Positions 37,927 to 47,291 of a stretch of DNA of 64,000 bases are shown here, piece after piece (within the stretch, counting starts at the first letter, position 1; each line of letters starts with the position of its first letter). A program made the position numbers and the translations under genes. The notes below the pieces were generated by a model that did no database searches, had not been told where the DNA came from, and saw only the letters and a list, made by a program, of their open reading frames with translations. Source of the DNA: Eubacteriales Family XIII. Incertae Sedis bacterium. Lineage in GTDB: Bacteria > Bacillota > Clostridia > Peptostreptococcales > Anaerovoracaceae. The stretch spans positions 1 to 64,000 of the forward strand of contig JAISTV010000006.1 in assembly GCA_031272485.1 (NCBI GenBank). Direction: 5' to 3'.

Positions 37927-38322
37927 ATGGCTACTGTTAAAAAGACAGTTCGGAAAAAAAGAAGAGAGAGAAAGAATATCGAAAAGGGCCAGGCGCATAT
38001 CCAGGCTACCTTTAACAACACTCTCGTTACGCTGACGGACACGAGCGGAAATGCTTTGTCCTGGTCGAGCGCCGGTTCGCTCGGATTCAAGGGTTCCAGA
38101 AAGTCTACGCCTTTTGCGGCGCAGATGGCAGCGGAGGAAGCGGCGAAGGGCGCCATGGAACATGGCCTCAAGCACGTGGAAGTCTTCGTGAAGGGGCCGG
38201 GTTCGGGCAGAGAAGCCGCCATCCGCGCGCTTCAGACAGCCGGACTCGAAATTACCATGATCAAAGATATCACGCCCATCCCGCATAACGGATGCAGACC
38301 GCCCAAGAGAAGAAGGGTGTAG
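37927..38322 (+). CDS. rpsK: 30S ribosomal protein S11
   Basis: 131 residues. [20 protein letters not shown] and the C-terminal [18 protein letters not shown] are conserved S11 blocks. Confidence 0.98.
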   Translation: MATVKKTVRKKRRERKNIEKGQAHIQATFNNTLVTLTDTSGNALSWSSAGSLGFKGSRKSTPFAAQMAAEEAAKGAMEHGLKHVEVFVKGPGSGREAAIRALQTAGLEITMIKDITPIPHNGCRPPKRRRV

Positions 38323-38342
38323 TTTTAAGGAGATACGAAACC

Positions 38343-38963
38343 ATGGCAAGATATACAGAAGCAGTTTGCAGGCTCTGCAGAAGGGAAGGCACGAAGCTCT
38401 TTTTGAAGGGCGACCGGTGCTACTCCCCCAAGTGTGCCTTAGAGAGAAGAAATTATGCCCCGGGCCAGCACGGCCAGGGCCGGAAGAAAACTTCCGATTA
38501 CGGACTGCAGCTCCGTGAAAAGCAGAAGGCCAAGCGTTTTTACGGCCTGCTGGAGAAGCAGTTCCACAACACGTTTTTGAAGGCAGCCAAGCGCAAGGGA
38601 ATCACGGGTGAGAACCTGCTCATCATGTTGGAGACCAGACTCGACAACACCGTGTTTCGCATGGGACTGGCTTCCTCGAGAAAAGAAGCACGCCAGCTTG
38701 TCAATCACGGGCACTTTACGGTGAACGGACGCAAGGTGGATATCCCGTCCTACGAGGTGAGCGTGGGAGACAAGATCACTGTGAAGAAACGCAGCCAGAG
38801 CTCTCCCAAGTTCAAGGAACTCAAGGACATGCAGATTACGGTGCCGCCGTGGGTATCGGTGGACGTGGAGAAGCTGGAAGGCACAGTGCTTTCCCTGCCC
38901 ACCCGCGAGGAAATCGATACGCCTATAGAAGAGCACCTCATCGTAGAGCTTTACTCGAAGTAA
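38343..38963 (+). CDS. rpsD: 30S ribosomal protein S4, zinc-binding type
   Basis: 206 residues from the ATG at 38343; the frame extends upstream into rpsK but [16 protein letters not shown] is the family start. CRLC and CYSPKC form an N-terminal zinc site. The S4 domain ([20 protein letters not shown]) follows. S4 represses the alpha operon in some species. Confidence 0.97.
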   Translation: MARYTEAVCRLCRREGTKLFLKGDRCYSPKCALERRNYAPGQHGQGRKKTSDYGLQLREKQKAKRFYGLLEKQFHNTFLKAAKRKGITGENLLIMLETRLDNTVFRMGLASSRKEARQLVNHGHFTVNGRKVDIPSYEVSVGDKITVKKRSQSSPKFKELKDMQITVPPWVSVDVEKLEGTVLSLPTREEIDTPIEEHLIVELYSK

Positions 38964-39052
38964 CCGCCGATTCCGAAACTACAGTTTATGTAAGATACCG
39001 CTGCTTACGGATCGCCTGAAGGGGCGCCTGCGGCAGAGAAGGAGGATCGATA

Positions 39053-40000
39053 GTGTTAGAGATAAAAATGCCCAGCAAAATAGAGACTGCGGAAACCGAT
39101 GAGGTAAAATACGGCCGGTTTGTCGTAGAGCCCCTCGAGAGAGGCTACGGCACCACGCTCGGAAACAGTCTGCGCCGCATTCTTTTAAGCTCGCTCCCGG
39201 GAACGGCAGTTACCTCCGTAAAGATAGAAGGTATTCTGCATGAGTTCTCGACCATACCGGGCGTTAAGGAAGATGTGACGGAGATTATTCTCAACCTCAA
39301 GAAGCTCGCGTCGAGCATAGAGGGAGAGGACGACGAGAAGACGGCCATCATAGATGCTACGGGCCCCAAGGAAGTGACAGCGGGAGACATCCAGTCGGAC
39401 GCGAACCTGCAGATTCACAATCCGGACCTGCACATAGCCACGCTGGAGGAGAACGCGTCTCTCTATATGGAGATTAACCTGTCCCGTGGTCGCGGCTATG
39501 CGACGGCTGAGCAGAACAAGACGGAAAGCACGCCCATTGGCGTCATACCGGTGGATTCCATCTATACGCCGGTGCGCAAGGCGAACTTCGCGGTGGAGAA
39601 CACGCGCGTGGGCCAGGTGACGGACTACGACAAGCTGACCTTTGAGGTCTGGACGGACGGCAGCATCAAGCCGGAAGAGTCGCTGGCCAGAGGTGCGCAT
39701 ATCATGCAGCAGCATCTGGACCTGTTCGTACAGCTCGCCCCGGGCGCGAAGCCCGTTCCGGTGGAGACGGCGGACGAGGATACGGATAAGCGGAAACTGG
39801 ATCAGACGGTGGAAGAGCTCGAGCTTTCGGTGCGTTCCTTCAACTGCCTGAAGCGGGCCGGTATCCACACGGTAAGAGACCTTACGGAGAAGAGCGAGGA
39901 CGACATGATGAAGGTCCGCAACCTCGGCAAGAAGTCTCTGGAGGAAGTAAAACAGAAATTAGAAGAACTCGGTCTGGGATTCAGGCCGGGCGAAGAATAG
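39053..40000 (+). CDS. rpoA: RNA polymerase alpha subunit
   Basis: 315 residues with a GTG start at 39053, preceded by AAGGAGG. The N-terminal assembly domain shows [20 protein letters not shown]. The C-terminal domain, which contacts UP elements and regulators, shows [18 protein letters not shown] and [19 protein letters not shown]. Confidence 0.98.
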   Translation: MLEIKMPSKIETAETDEVKYGRFVVEPLERGYGTTLGNSLRRILLSSLPGTAVTSVKIEGILHEFSTIPGVKEDVTEIILNLKKLASSIEGEDDEKTAIIDATGPKEVTAGDIQSDANLQIHNPDLHIATLEENASLYMEINLSRGRGYATAEQNKTESTPIGVIPVDSIYTPVRKANFAVENTRVGQVTDYDKLTFEVWTDGSIKPEESLARGAHIMQQHLDLFVQLAPGAKPVPVETADEDTDKRKLDQTVEELELSVRSFNCLKRAGIHTVRDLTEKSEDDMMKVRNLGKKSLEEVKQKLEELGLGFRPGEE

Positions 40001-40013
40001 AAAGGAGCTCACG

Positions 40014-40355
40014 ATGTCGGGACACAGAAAATTGGGTAGACCGACTGCCCACAGAAAGGCGATGCTTAGAAATCTCGTCACCGATCTGCTTCGCGAAGAG
40101 CGGATAACCACCACCGAGATGCGCGCGAAGGAAGCGCGCCGCGCGGCGGAGAAAATGATTACGCTCGGCAAGAAGGGGGATTTGCACGCACGGCGCCAGG
40201 CGCTCGGCTACATCTACGACGAGGACGTGGTCACCAAGCTGTTCGACACCATAGCCCCGCGCTATGAAGACCGCAACGGCGGCTACACCAGAATCCTGAA
40301 GCTCGGCCCCCGCCGGGGTGACGGCGCAGAGGAAGTATTCCTCGAGCTCGTATAA
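40014..40355 (+). CDS. rplQ: 50S ribosomal protein L17
   Basis: 113 residues. [20 protein letters not shown] and [19 protein letters not shown] are L17 signatures. It is the last gene of the ribosomal cluster and is followed by an intrinsic terminator. Confidence 0.98.
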   Translation: MSGHRKLGRPTAHRKAMLRNLVTDLLREERITTTEMRAKEARRAAEKMITLGKKGDLHARRQALGYIYDEDVVTKLFDTIAPRYEDRNGGYTRILKLGPRRGDGAEEVFLELV

Positions 40356-40381
40356 GCCGCAGAGAAAAAAAGCGAAATAAG

Positions 40382-40408
40382 AAAGCCGTCCGGATTCGGG
40401 CGGCTTTT
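40382..40408 (+). terminator. intrinsic terminator of the ribosomal operon
   Basis: An 11-bp stem with one G-T pair, AAAGCCGTCCG (40382-40392) and CGGGCGGCTTT (40397-40407), has a 4-nt loop and ends in a short T-run. Confidence 0.85.
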
Positions 40409-40617
40409 GCGATGCGGATTCGCTTTGGCGTCTTCACAGAAAAAACACGGAATTTTTCTTGTGATTTAGAGTGTTTTCTATTGATTTGTTCGCGCGTTGT
40501 GATATAGTGTTTTCAGTTTGATAAGGATTTAACAAAAGTCTTGGGTGTTAAATCCGTTTTTCGTATGGCGGGGCTTTCAGTTGGCCGTGCGAACACTGTA
40601 ACAAGGAGGAGGATTAG
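40409..40617 (+). other. hydrogenase operon control region
   Basis: This noncoding stretch holds two near-copies of a motif, TTGTGATTTAGAGTGTTTTC (40459-40478) and TTGTGATATAGTGTTTTC (40497-40514). A promoter overlaps the second copy. Downstream in the leader is a perfect 10-bp inverted repeat, GGATTTAACA (40525-40534) and TGTTAAATCC (40546-40555), followed by GTTTTT, which looks like an attenuator or terminator. No gene is seen. Confidence 0.55.
40481..40508 (+). promoter_or_regulatory. promoter of the hydrogenase operon
   Basis: TTGATT (40481-40486), a 16-bp spacer and TATAGT (40503-40508), preceded by TGTGA so that the -10 is extended. Confidence 0.6.
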
Positions 40618-41112
40618 ATGAAGCGAATATCGACGGTGCCGTTTACCGGCACGGCCGAGCAGGAGCAAGCGCTCAAGAACTGGCTCGCGGAACACAAGCA
40701 GCAGCGCGGCGCGGCTATGCCGGCCCTGCAGAAGGCGCAGGAAATTTACGGTTATCTCCCATTAGAAGTTCAGAAAATGGTGGCGGAAGCCTTAGATAAG
40801 CCGCTTGCGGAAATCTACGGCATTACGACTTTCTATTCGTGGTTCGCACTTTCCCCGAAGGGCCAGAACGATATTAACGTGTGCTTGGGAACGGCCTGCT
40901 ACGTGAAGGGCAGCGGCGCCATCTTTGAGAAGCTCGAGAAGAAGCTCGGGGTGAAGGACGGCGAGACTACGGAGGACGGCAAGTTCAGTCTGAACGCGGT
41001 GCGCTGCATAGGCGCTTGCGGTCTGGCGCCTGTCCTCAAGGTCAACGAAGACGTGTACGGCAGACTCACCGGCGACGAGAAGGAGCTGGATGAGATTCTC
41101 GCGAAGTACTGA
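40618..41112 (+). CDS. hydC: [2Fe-2S] NuoE-like subunit of electron-bifurcating hydrogenase (HydC type)
   Basis: 164 residues, a thioredoxin-like ferredoxin related to NuoE. The cluster ligands are two cysteines in NVCLGTACYVKG and two in RCIGACGLAP. The N-terminal helical part (ALQKAQEIYGYLPLEVQKMV) is typical. It begins the three-gene hydrogenase operon and probably passes electrons to the NuoF-like subunit. AAGGAGG precedes the start. Confidence 0.93.
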   Translation: MKRISTVPFTGTAEQEQALKNWLAEHKQQRGAAMPALQKAQEIYGYLPLEVQKMVAEALDKPLAEIYGITTFYSWFALSPKGQNDINVCLGTACYVKGSGAIFEKLEKKLGVKDGETTEDGKFSLNAVRCIGACGLAPVLKVNEDVYGRLTGDEKELDEILAKY

Positions 41113-41138
41113 TTAAGCGGCAAGAGGAGGAAAGAACA

Positions 41139-43049
41139 ATGGCAAGCAAAACATTGCAGGATCTGGCCGCGATTCGCGAGAAAATGCAGCGAATTGTAGG
41201 CCTGCGCGGCGGCGACGAGGCAGCGGCAGCGGCGGCGGCAGAAGCGATTGATCCGGGCAGAATCAACATAATGATTTGCGCGGGCACGGGCTGCACGGCG
41301 TCTATGTCGGGCGCTGTGAGCGCGGCTTTTACCGAGGAGATAGAAAAGGCGGGCCTGACGGACGTGAAGGTTGTGAAGACCGGGTGCTTCGGGCTGTGCG
41401 CCATGGGCCCCATCGTGGTGGTCTATCCGGACGCGAGCTTCTACTGTCAAGTGAAGGCGGAAGACGTGGCGGAAATCGTGCAGGAGCATATCGTGGGCGG
41501 GCATCCCGTCAAGCGGCTGCTCTATGATGAGGACGCGGGCACGGAAGACGCCGGCAAGCATAAGAGCATGAGCGACACGAGCTTCTACCGGAAGCAGATG
41601 CGTGTGGCGCTGAGAAACTGCGGGCTGATTAACCCGGAGAACATAGACGAGTACATAGCCTACGACGGTTACAAGGCGCTGGGCAAGGTGCTCACGGAGA
41701 TGAGTCCGGACGAGGTAATCGAGACGGTCCTGGCTTCCGGTATCCGGGGCCGCGGCGGCGCGGGATTCCCGACGGGCATGAAGTGGAAGTTTGCGTCGGG
41801 CGCGCGCGGCGAGGTGCAGAAGTACGTTTGCTGTAACGCGGACGAGGGCGACCCGGGCGCGTTCATGGACCGCAGCGTGCTGGAAGGCGACCCGCACGTG
41901 GTGCTCGAGGCCATGGCCATAGCGGGCTACGCGATTGGCGCGGATAAGGGCTACATCTACGTGCGCGCGGAATACCCCATAGCGGTACAGAGACTGTCGA
42001 TTGCTCTGGCGCAGGCGCATGAATACGGCCTCATTGGCCAGAACATATTCGGGACGGATTTCAGTTTCGATGTGGAGATTAAGCTGGGCGCGGGCGCGTT
42101 TGTGTGCGGCGAGGAAACGGCGCTCATGACGTCTATAGAGGGACATCGGGGAGAGCCGCGGCCGCGGCCGCCGTTCCCGGCAGTCAAGGGTCTGTTTGAG
42201 AGCCCGACCATTCTGAACAACGTGGAGACGTACGCGAACATTCCGCGCATAATCCTGAACGGGGCGGAGTGGTATTCGAGCATAGGCACGGAGAAGAGCA
42301 AGGGCACCAAGGTGTTCGCGCTCGGCGGCAAGATAGAGAACATAGGTCTGGTGGAGGTACCCATGGGGACCACGCTGCGCGAGATCGTGGAAGAGATAGG
42401 CGGCGGCATACCGGGCGGACACGAGTTCAAGGCGGCGCAGACGGGCGGACCGTCCGGCGGGTGCATACCGGCGAGCCACCTGGACACGCCCATAGACTAC
42501 GACAACTTAGTTGCTATTGGCTCCATGATGGGCTCGGGCGGACTGATTGTTATGGACGAGACCACGTGTATGGTGGACATAGCGCGGTTCTTCCTGGAGT
42601 TCACGGTGGACGAGTCGTGCGGTAAGTGTACGCCGTGCCGCGTGGGCAACCGGCGCATGCTGGAGATCCTGGAGAAGATCGCGCAGGGCAAGGCGAGCAT
42701 AGAGGATCTGGACAAGCTGGATTCGCTGGCGAGCTACATCAAGGCGAACAGCCTGTGCGGGCTGGGGCAGACGGCGCCCAATCCGGTGCTCTCGACCATT
42801 CGCTATTTCCGTCCGGAGTATGAGGCGCATATCCTTGAGAAGCGCTGCCCGGCGGGTGTGTGCAAGGCGCTGCTGACCTACAAGGTCGACGCGGAGAAGT
42901 GCAAGGGCTGTACGCTCTGCGCTAAGAAGTGCCCGGCGGAAGCCATTTCGGGAGCCGTCAAGGAAGCGCATACGATTGATATTGACAAGTGCATCAAGTG
43001 CGGTGTCTGTATGGACAACTGCAAGTTTGACGCCATCAGCAGGTCTTAA
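41139..43049 (+). CDS. hydB: NADH-binding NuoF-like subunit of electron-bifurcating hydrogenase (HydB type)
   Basis: 636 residues in the HydB layout. Residues about 45-130 form a thioredoxin-like [2Fe-2S] domain (CAGTGCTAS, KTGCFGLCAMGP). The NuoF core follows, with an FMN/NADH region (GRGGAGFPTGMKWKF, NADEGDPGAFMDRS) and an SLBB region. Near residue 492 is the [4Fe-4S] motif CGKCTPCRVGNRRML. The C terminus has two ferredoxin-type [4Fe-4S] motifs (CKGCTLCAKKCP, CIKCGVCMDNC). In such complexes flavin splits electrons between NADH and ferredoxin; bifurcation itself is inferred from family. hydA follows after 10 bp. Confidence 0.93.
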   Translation: MASKTLQDLAAIREKMQRIVGLRGGDEAAAAAAAEAIDPGRINIMICAGTGCTASMSGAVSAAFTEEIEKAGLTDVKVVKTGCFGLCAMGPIVVVYPDASFYCQVKAEDVAEIVQEHIVGGHPVKRLLYDEDAGTEDAGKHKSMSDTSFYRKQMRVALRNCGLINPENIDEYIAYDGYKALGKVLTEMSPDEVIETVLASGIRGRGGAGFPTGMKWKFASGARGEVQKYVCCNADEGDPGAFMDRSVLEGDPHVVLEAMAIAGYAIGADKGYIYVRAEYPIAVQRLSIALAQAHEYGLIGQNIFGTDFSFDVEIKLGAGAFVCGEETALMTSIEGHRGEPRPRPPFPAVKGLFESPTILNNVETYANIPRIILNGAEWYSSIGTEKSKGTKVFALGGKIENIGLVEVPMGTTLREIVEEIGGGIPGGHEFKAAQTGGPSGGCIPASHLDTPIDYDNLVAIGSMMGSGGLIVMDETTCMVDIARFFLEFTVDESCGKCTPCRVGNRRMLEILEKIAQGKASIEDLDKLDSLASYIKANSLCGLGQTAPNPVLSTIRYFRPEYEAHILEKRCPAGVCKALLTYKVDAEKCKGCTLCAKKCPAEAISGAVKEAHTIDIDKCIKCGVCMDNCKFDAISRS

Positions 43050-43059
43050 GGAGGGCGCC

Positions 43060-44805
43060 ATGGATAAGATAAACATAAAGATAAACAATGTGGATTATCA
43101 GGTGGACGCCGGCCAGACGGTGCTGGACGCCTGCCACTCGGTGGGGATAGACATCCCGACGCTGTGCTGGATGCGCGACCTGAACGAGATAGGCGCGTGC
43201 CGGATGTGCGTGGTGGAGGTCAAGGGCGCGCGGACGCTGGTCACGGCGTGCGTGTATCCGGTGAACGACGGCATGGAGATTGTCACGAATTCGGATACGG
43301 TCTACAAGGCGCGCAAGACGAACCTGGAACTGCTGCTTTCCACGCACGACCAGAACTGTCTGTCCTGCGTGCGCAGCACGGACTGCGAGCTGCAGACGCT
43401 GTGCAACGAGTACGGTGTGGACGGCATGCGCTTTACGGGCACCCGGCCGCGGTACGAGCTGGAGAAGAGCAGCCTGCATTTGGTCAGGGACAATAACAAA
43501 TGCGTACTGTGCCGGCGTTGCGTAGCGGCCTGCCAGCAGCAGCATGTCGGCGTTATTGCGCCGTCCGAGCGCGGGTTTAACACGCACATTGCGTGCGCTT
43601 TCGAGGCGCCGCTTTCCGAGACGGGCTGTATCTCCTGCGGGCAGTGCATAGTGGCGTGCCCCACGGGGGCGCTTACCGAGCGCGACGACACGGCCAAGGT
43701 CATGGAAGCCATAAGCGACCCGACCAAGACGGTTATCGTGCACACGGCGCCGTCCATTCGCGCCACGCTGGGCGAGGCCTTCGGGCTGCCGGTGGGCACG
43801 TTCGTGGAAGGCAAGATGGTCGCGGCGCTGCGGCGTCTGGGCTTCGACAAGGTGTTCGATACGGATACCGCTGCGGACTTTACCATTATGGAAGAGGCGC
43901 ACGAGTTCCTGGAGCGCGTGAAGAACGGCGGGAAGCTGCCGCTGCTCACGAGCTGCTGCCCGGGCTGGAGCAAGTTCCTCGAGATGTATCATCCCGAGTT
44001 CTTCGAGAATATCTCTACGTGTAAGAGCCCGCAGGGTATGATGGGCGGCCTGGTCAAGACGTACTGGGCGCAGAAGAACGGCATAGACCCGAAGGACATC
44101 TTCGTGGTGAGCATTATGCCTTGCACGGCCAAGAAGTTCGAGCTGGATCGCTACGACATGCACGCGGCGGGCGAGGGGATAGCGGACAACGATGTCTCGC
44201 TGACCACGCGGGAACTGGCGCGCATGATTAAGCGCGCGGGTCTGGACTTCGCAAATCTGCCGGACGAGGCGTTTGACGAGGCGCTGGGTGAGTCCACGGG
44301 CGCGGCGGTTATCTTCGGCGCGTCGGGCGGCGTGCTTGAGGCGGCGCTGCGGACGGCGGCGGCCTGGATTACGGGCGCGGATCCGGTGAGCCCGGACTTT
44401 ACGGAAGTGCGCGGCGAGGTCGGTGCGAAGGAAGCCACCTACACGGTGGGCGACATAGACGTGAAGGTCTGCTCGGTTTCCGGCATGGCGAACGTGGAGA
44501 GCATTCTGCGCGCGGTGAACGCGGGCGAGAAGGACTACCATATCATAGAGATCATGGCGTGTCCGGGCGGGTGCGTAAACGGCGGCGGCCAGCCTTCTCA
44601 GCCGGCCAAGGTGCGGAACTTCACGGACCTGAAGACGCTGCGTGCGGCGGCGCTGTACAGTGACGACGCGAAGAAGGTCGAGCGCCTGAGTCACAACAAC
44701 GTGACGGTGCAGAAGGTGTATGACGAGTTCCTGGAGCACAGAGGCAGCCATAAGTGCCATGACATCCTGCACACATCGTACCAGCTGAGAGAGTTTAAGT
44801 ATTAG
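43060..44805 (+). CDS. hydA: [FeFe] hydrogenase catalytic subunit (HydA)
   Basis: 581 residues from the ATG at 43060, which has AAGGAGG upstream. In order: an N-terminal [2Fe-2S] domain (CRMCVVEV), a His-Cys [4Fe-4S] site (HDQNCLSCVRSTDC), two ferredoxin [4Fe-4S] motifs (CVLCRRCVAACQ, CISCGQCIVACP), and the H-cluster domain. The three H-cluster motifs are intact: TSCCPGW (about residue 298), MPCTAKK (about 352) and MACPGGCVNGGGQP (about 498). It makes or uses H2 together with HydB and HydC, consistent with a fermentative anaerobe. The maturases HydE, HydF and HydG are not in the window. Confidence 0.97.
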   Translation: MDKINIKINNVDYQVDAGQTVLDACHSVGIDIPTLCWMRDLNEIGACRMCVVEVKGARTLVTACVYPVNDGMEIVTNSDTVYKARKTNLELLLSTHDQNCLSCVRSTDCELQTLCNEYGVDGMRFTGTRPRYELEKSSLHLVRDNNKCVLCRRCVAACQQQHVGVIAPSERGFNTHIACAFEAPLSETGCISCGQCIVACPTGALTERDDTAKVMEAISDPTKTVIVHTAPSIRATLGEAFGLPVGTFVEGKMVAALRRLGFDKVFDTDTAADFTIMEEAHEFLERVKNGGKLPLLTSCCPGWSKFLEMYHPEFFENISTCKSPQGMMGGLVKTYWAQKNGIDPKDIFVVSIMPCTAKKFELDRYDMHAAGEGIADNDVSLTTRELARMIKRAGLDFANLPDEAFDEALGESTGAAVIFGASGGVLEAALRTAAAWITGADPVSPDFTEVRGEVGAKEATYTVGDIDVKVCSVSGMANVESILRAVNAGEKDYHIIEIMACPGGCVNGGGQPSQPAKVRNFTDLKTLRAAALYSDDAKKVERLSHNNVTVQKVYDEFLEHRGSHKCHDILHTSYQLREFKY

Positions 44806-44819
44806 AGGAATATTCGCGG

Positions 44820-44825
44820 TATAAT
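44820..44825 (+). promoter_or_regulatory. -10 box of the NUDIX gene, leaderless type
   Basis: TATAAT at 44820-44825 lies 6 nt before the ATG at 44832. No convincing -35 and no Shine-Dalgarno are seen. Confidence 0.45.
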
Positions 44826-44831
44826 ATCCGT

Positions 44832-45467
44832 ATGGATATAAAGCGAATTACAGAGCGGGTGCGGCGGAACACGCCGCACCCCATCGGATGGCACAGCCGG
44901 TTTTCTGTGCTGCTTCCTTTGGTAGAGCGGGAAGGGCGTCTGGATGTTTTGTTCGAGGTGCGGTCGGATACGCTCAAGCATCAGCCGGGAGAGGTGAGTT
45001 TCCCCGGCGGGAAGATGGAAGGAAGCGAGACGCCTGAGGCGTGCGCGGTCAGGGAGACGTGTGAAGAGCTCGGCCTGGCGGCAGCGGACGTAGAGGTGCT
45101 CGGTGAACTGAACTACATCATTGTATACAGCGGATTTACCATGTATGCATTCCTGGGGCTACTTGATGCGCGGGCGCTTGCGGCGGCTGTGCCGAGCGTC
45201 GAAGAGGTGAAAGAGATCTTCTTCGTGCCGCTCAGCTTCTTCCTTGCGGAGGGGCCGGCGCTGTACGAGAGCGCTATCGTGCCGCAGGTGGCGGCGGATT
45301 TCCCAACGGAAAAGGTATCGCCCGACGGGCGGTATAACTGGCGCAGAGGGAAACACGTCGTACCGATATACACTTATGTTGACCCGGAAGCGAACCGCGA
45401 ACGTGTCATTTGGGGGCTCACCGCCCGCCTCATGAACGACTTCGCGAAGATGCTGACGGAGAAATGA
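44832..45467 (+). CDS. NUDIX hydrolase, CoA pyrophosphatase-like
   Basis: 211 residues. The Nudix box is complete (GGKMEGSETPEACAVRETCEELGL). Just before it, LKHQPGEVSFPGG resembles the NuCoA motif of CoA diphosphatases such as NudL/YeaB, so cleavage of CoA to 3',5'-ADP and 4'-phosphopantetheine is likely. The gene begins right after a -10 box and the ABC transporter genes follow within 16 bp, so they may be co-transcribed. Substrate is inferred from the motif only. Confidence 0.85.
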   Translation: MDIKRITERVRRNTPHPIGWHSRFSVLLPLVEREGRLDVLFEVRSDTLKHQPGEVSFPGGKMEGSETPEACAVRETCEELGLAAADVEVLGELNYIIVYSGFTMYAFLGLLDARALAAAVPSVEEVKEIFFVPLSFFLAEGPALYESAIVPQVAADFPTEKVSPDGRYNWRRGKHVVPIYTYVDPEANRERVIWGLTARLMNDFAKMLTEK

Positions 45468-45482
45468 AAGGATGGTTTTTGA

Positions 45483-46508
45483 ATGAAGAAGTTATTGTGT
45501 GTGTTACTCGTTTTTGTGTTGGGAGTTACGGCGCTGCTCGCGGGGTGCGGTAACAGTAAGGAAGAGACCGCGAAAGAGGCGGACGCGCCTGCAGCAGATC
45601 CTGTGGATGTCAAGGTAATCGCCTTGAAGGGCCCCACGGCTATGGGGATGGTTCAGTTTATGGACGAGGCCGATGCGGGGAATCTTACCGATAACAATTA
45701 CAGCTTTGAGATAGCGGCGGCCGTGGACGAGGTGACGCCCAAGATTGTGCAGGGCGAGGTGGATATAGCGGCGGTGCCGGCGAACCTGTCCTCCGTGCTT
45801 TACAACAATACAGACGGTGGCGTGACGGTTCTGGCCATCAATACGCTCGGCGTGCTTTACATTGTCGAGAAGGGACAGAGCGTGCAGTCCGTGGCGGACC
45901 TGAAGGGCAAGACCATTTACGCGAGCGGCATGGGCGCTACGCCGGAGTACGCGCTCAACTACATCCTGCGCGGCAACGGGCTGGACCCGGAGACGGACGT
46001 GAATATAGAGTGGAAGAGCGAGCACGCGGAATGCCTGACGTCGCTTGTGAGTTCTGCGGACGGCGTGGCGCTGCTCCCGCAGCCCTTCGTTACGACGGCG
46101 CTGGCCAAGGACGATTCCATTCGCGTGGCGCTGGACCTGAACGAGGCGTGGGACGCGCTGAATGCGGATGCAGAGGATGGCTCGAGCTTAGTCACCGGTG
46201 TGGTGGTCGTGCGCACGGCGTTCCTCGAGGAGCATCCGGAGGCGGTGGCGGCGTTCATGGAACACTACCGCGATTCCGTGGACTATGTAAACGCGAACGT
46301 GGCGGAAGCGGCGCAGCTCATAGAGAAGTACGACATAGTGCCGGCTACGGTAGCGGAAAAGGCGCTGCCGGCGTGCAACATAGTGTTCATAGACGGCGCG
46401 GAAATGAAAACCAAGCTTTCCGGCTATCTGCAGTCGCTGTTCGACCAGAACCCGAAGGCGGTGGGCGGGACGCTGCCCGCTGACGCGTTCTACTACGTGG
46501 CAAGCTAA
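45483..46508 (+). CDS. ABC transporter substrate-binding lipoprotein (NMT1/SsuA-like)
   Basis: 341 residues. MKKLLCVLLVFVLGVTALLA followed by GCGNS is a lipoprotein signal, with the lipidated Cys near residue 22. The body has the two-lobed layout of NMT1/ThiY/SsuA-like binding proteins (VKVIALKGPTAMGMVQFMD, VQGEVDIAAVPANLSSVLY, LKGKTIYASGMGATPEYALN). It captures a substrate outside the cell for the permease and ATPase that follow. Ligands in this family range from sulfonates to pyrimidine thiamine precursors; none can be assigned here, and no thiamine riboswitch is present upstream. Confidence 0.88.
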   Translation: MKKLLCVLLVFVLGVTALLAGCGNSKEETAKEADAPAADPVDVKVIALKGPTAMGMVQFMDEADAGNLTDNNYSFEIAAAVDEVTPKIVQGEVDIAAVPANLSSVLYNNTDGGVTVLAINTLGVLYIVEKGQSVQSVADLKGKTIYASGMGATPEYALNYILRGNGLDPETDVNIEWKSEHAECLTSLVSSADGVALLPQPFVTTALAKDDSIRVALDLNEAWDALNADAEDGSSLVTGVVVVRTAFLEEHPEAVAAFMEHYRDSVDYVNANVAEAAQLIEKYDIVPATVAEKALPACNIVFIDGAEMKTKLSGYLQSLFDQNPKAVGGTLPADAFYYVAS

Positions 46509-46529
46509 ACGCGGAGCCTGCGGGCGGCC

Positions 46530-47291
46530 ATGAAGAATCGGAGCGAAAAGCAGAAACAGATTAGATTATGGGCGGTGCTGGTTTGGCTTGCCGTTTGGCA
46601 GGTGGGCAGCATGGCCCTGGGGCAGGAGGTACTACTTGTATCTCCTGTTTCCGTTTTGGTGCGGCTCGGGGAGCTGGTGCGCACGGCGGGATTCTGGTCG
46701 TCGGTGGGGTTCTCGCTGCTGCGGATAGGAGGCGGGTGCTTCCTGGCCATCGTGGTCGGGGTGGCGCTGGCCGCGCTGGCGGGGCGGTTTACGAGGGTGC
46801 GGGAGCTCGTCGCGCCGCTCATGCTGGTGATTAAGGCCATCCCCGTGGCATCGTTCGTGATACTGGTGCTTGTCTGGGTGCCCTCGCGAAACTTGAGTGT
46901 GGTCATTTCGTTTTTGATTGTGCTGCCCGTGATTTACACGAACGTGGTCGGTGGGATTCGCGCGGCGGACCCGCAGATTCTGGAGATGGCGCGGGTCTTC
47001 CGGCTTCCGGCGGGGCGGACAGTGCGCTACATCTATGTGTCGCAGGTTCTGCCGTTCTTCCGGACGGCGCTCTCCGTGGGACTGGGGCTGTGCTGGAAGG
47101 CCGGCGTGGCGGCGGAGGTTATAGGCCTGCCGAAGGGCTCCATAGGGATGAAGCTGCATGAGGCGAAAATTTATTTAGAGACGCCGGATGTGTTCGCCTG
47201 GACGGTGACCATAGTCGTGGTCAGCTACGCGTTTGAGAAGGCACTTTTGCGGTGCGTGGACGCGGGCGTGCGCCACATGGAGAAGATGTGA
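46530..47291 (+). CDS. ABC transporter permease (SsuC/TauC-like)
   Basis: 253 residues with about six membrane segments. The inner-membrane permease signature is seen around EMARVFRLPAGRTVRYIYV, which contacts the ATPase. It is similar to the SsuC/TauC/ThiX group that pairs with NMT1-like binding proteins. It begins 21 bp after the binding-protein gene and its stop overlaps the ATPase start (TGATG). Confidence 0.88.
   Translation: MKNRSEKQKQIRLWAVLVWLAVWQVGSMALGQEVLLVSPVSVLVRLGELVRTAGFWSSVGFSLLRIGGGCFLAIVVGVALAALAGRFTRVRELVAPLMLVIKAIPVASFVILVLVWVPSRNLSVVISFLIVLPVIYTNVVGGIRAADPQILEMARVFRLPAGRTVRYIYVSQVLPFFRTALSVGLGLCWKAGVAAEVIGLPKGSIGMKLHEAKIYLETPDVFAWTVTIVVVSYAFEKALLRCVDAGVRHMEKM

Noticed and set aside
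41447-41470. CTGTCAAGTGAAGG in hydB as another mini-palindrome
   Set aside because: It lacks a right arm and is in a different reading phase.
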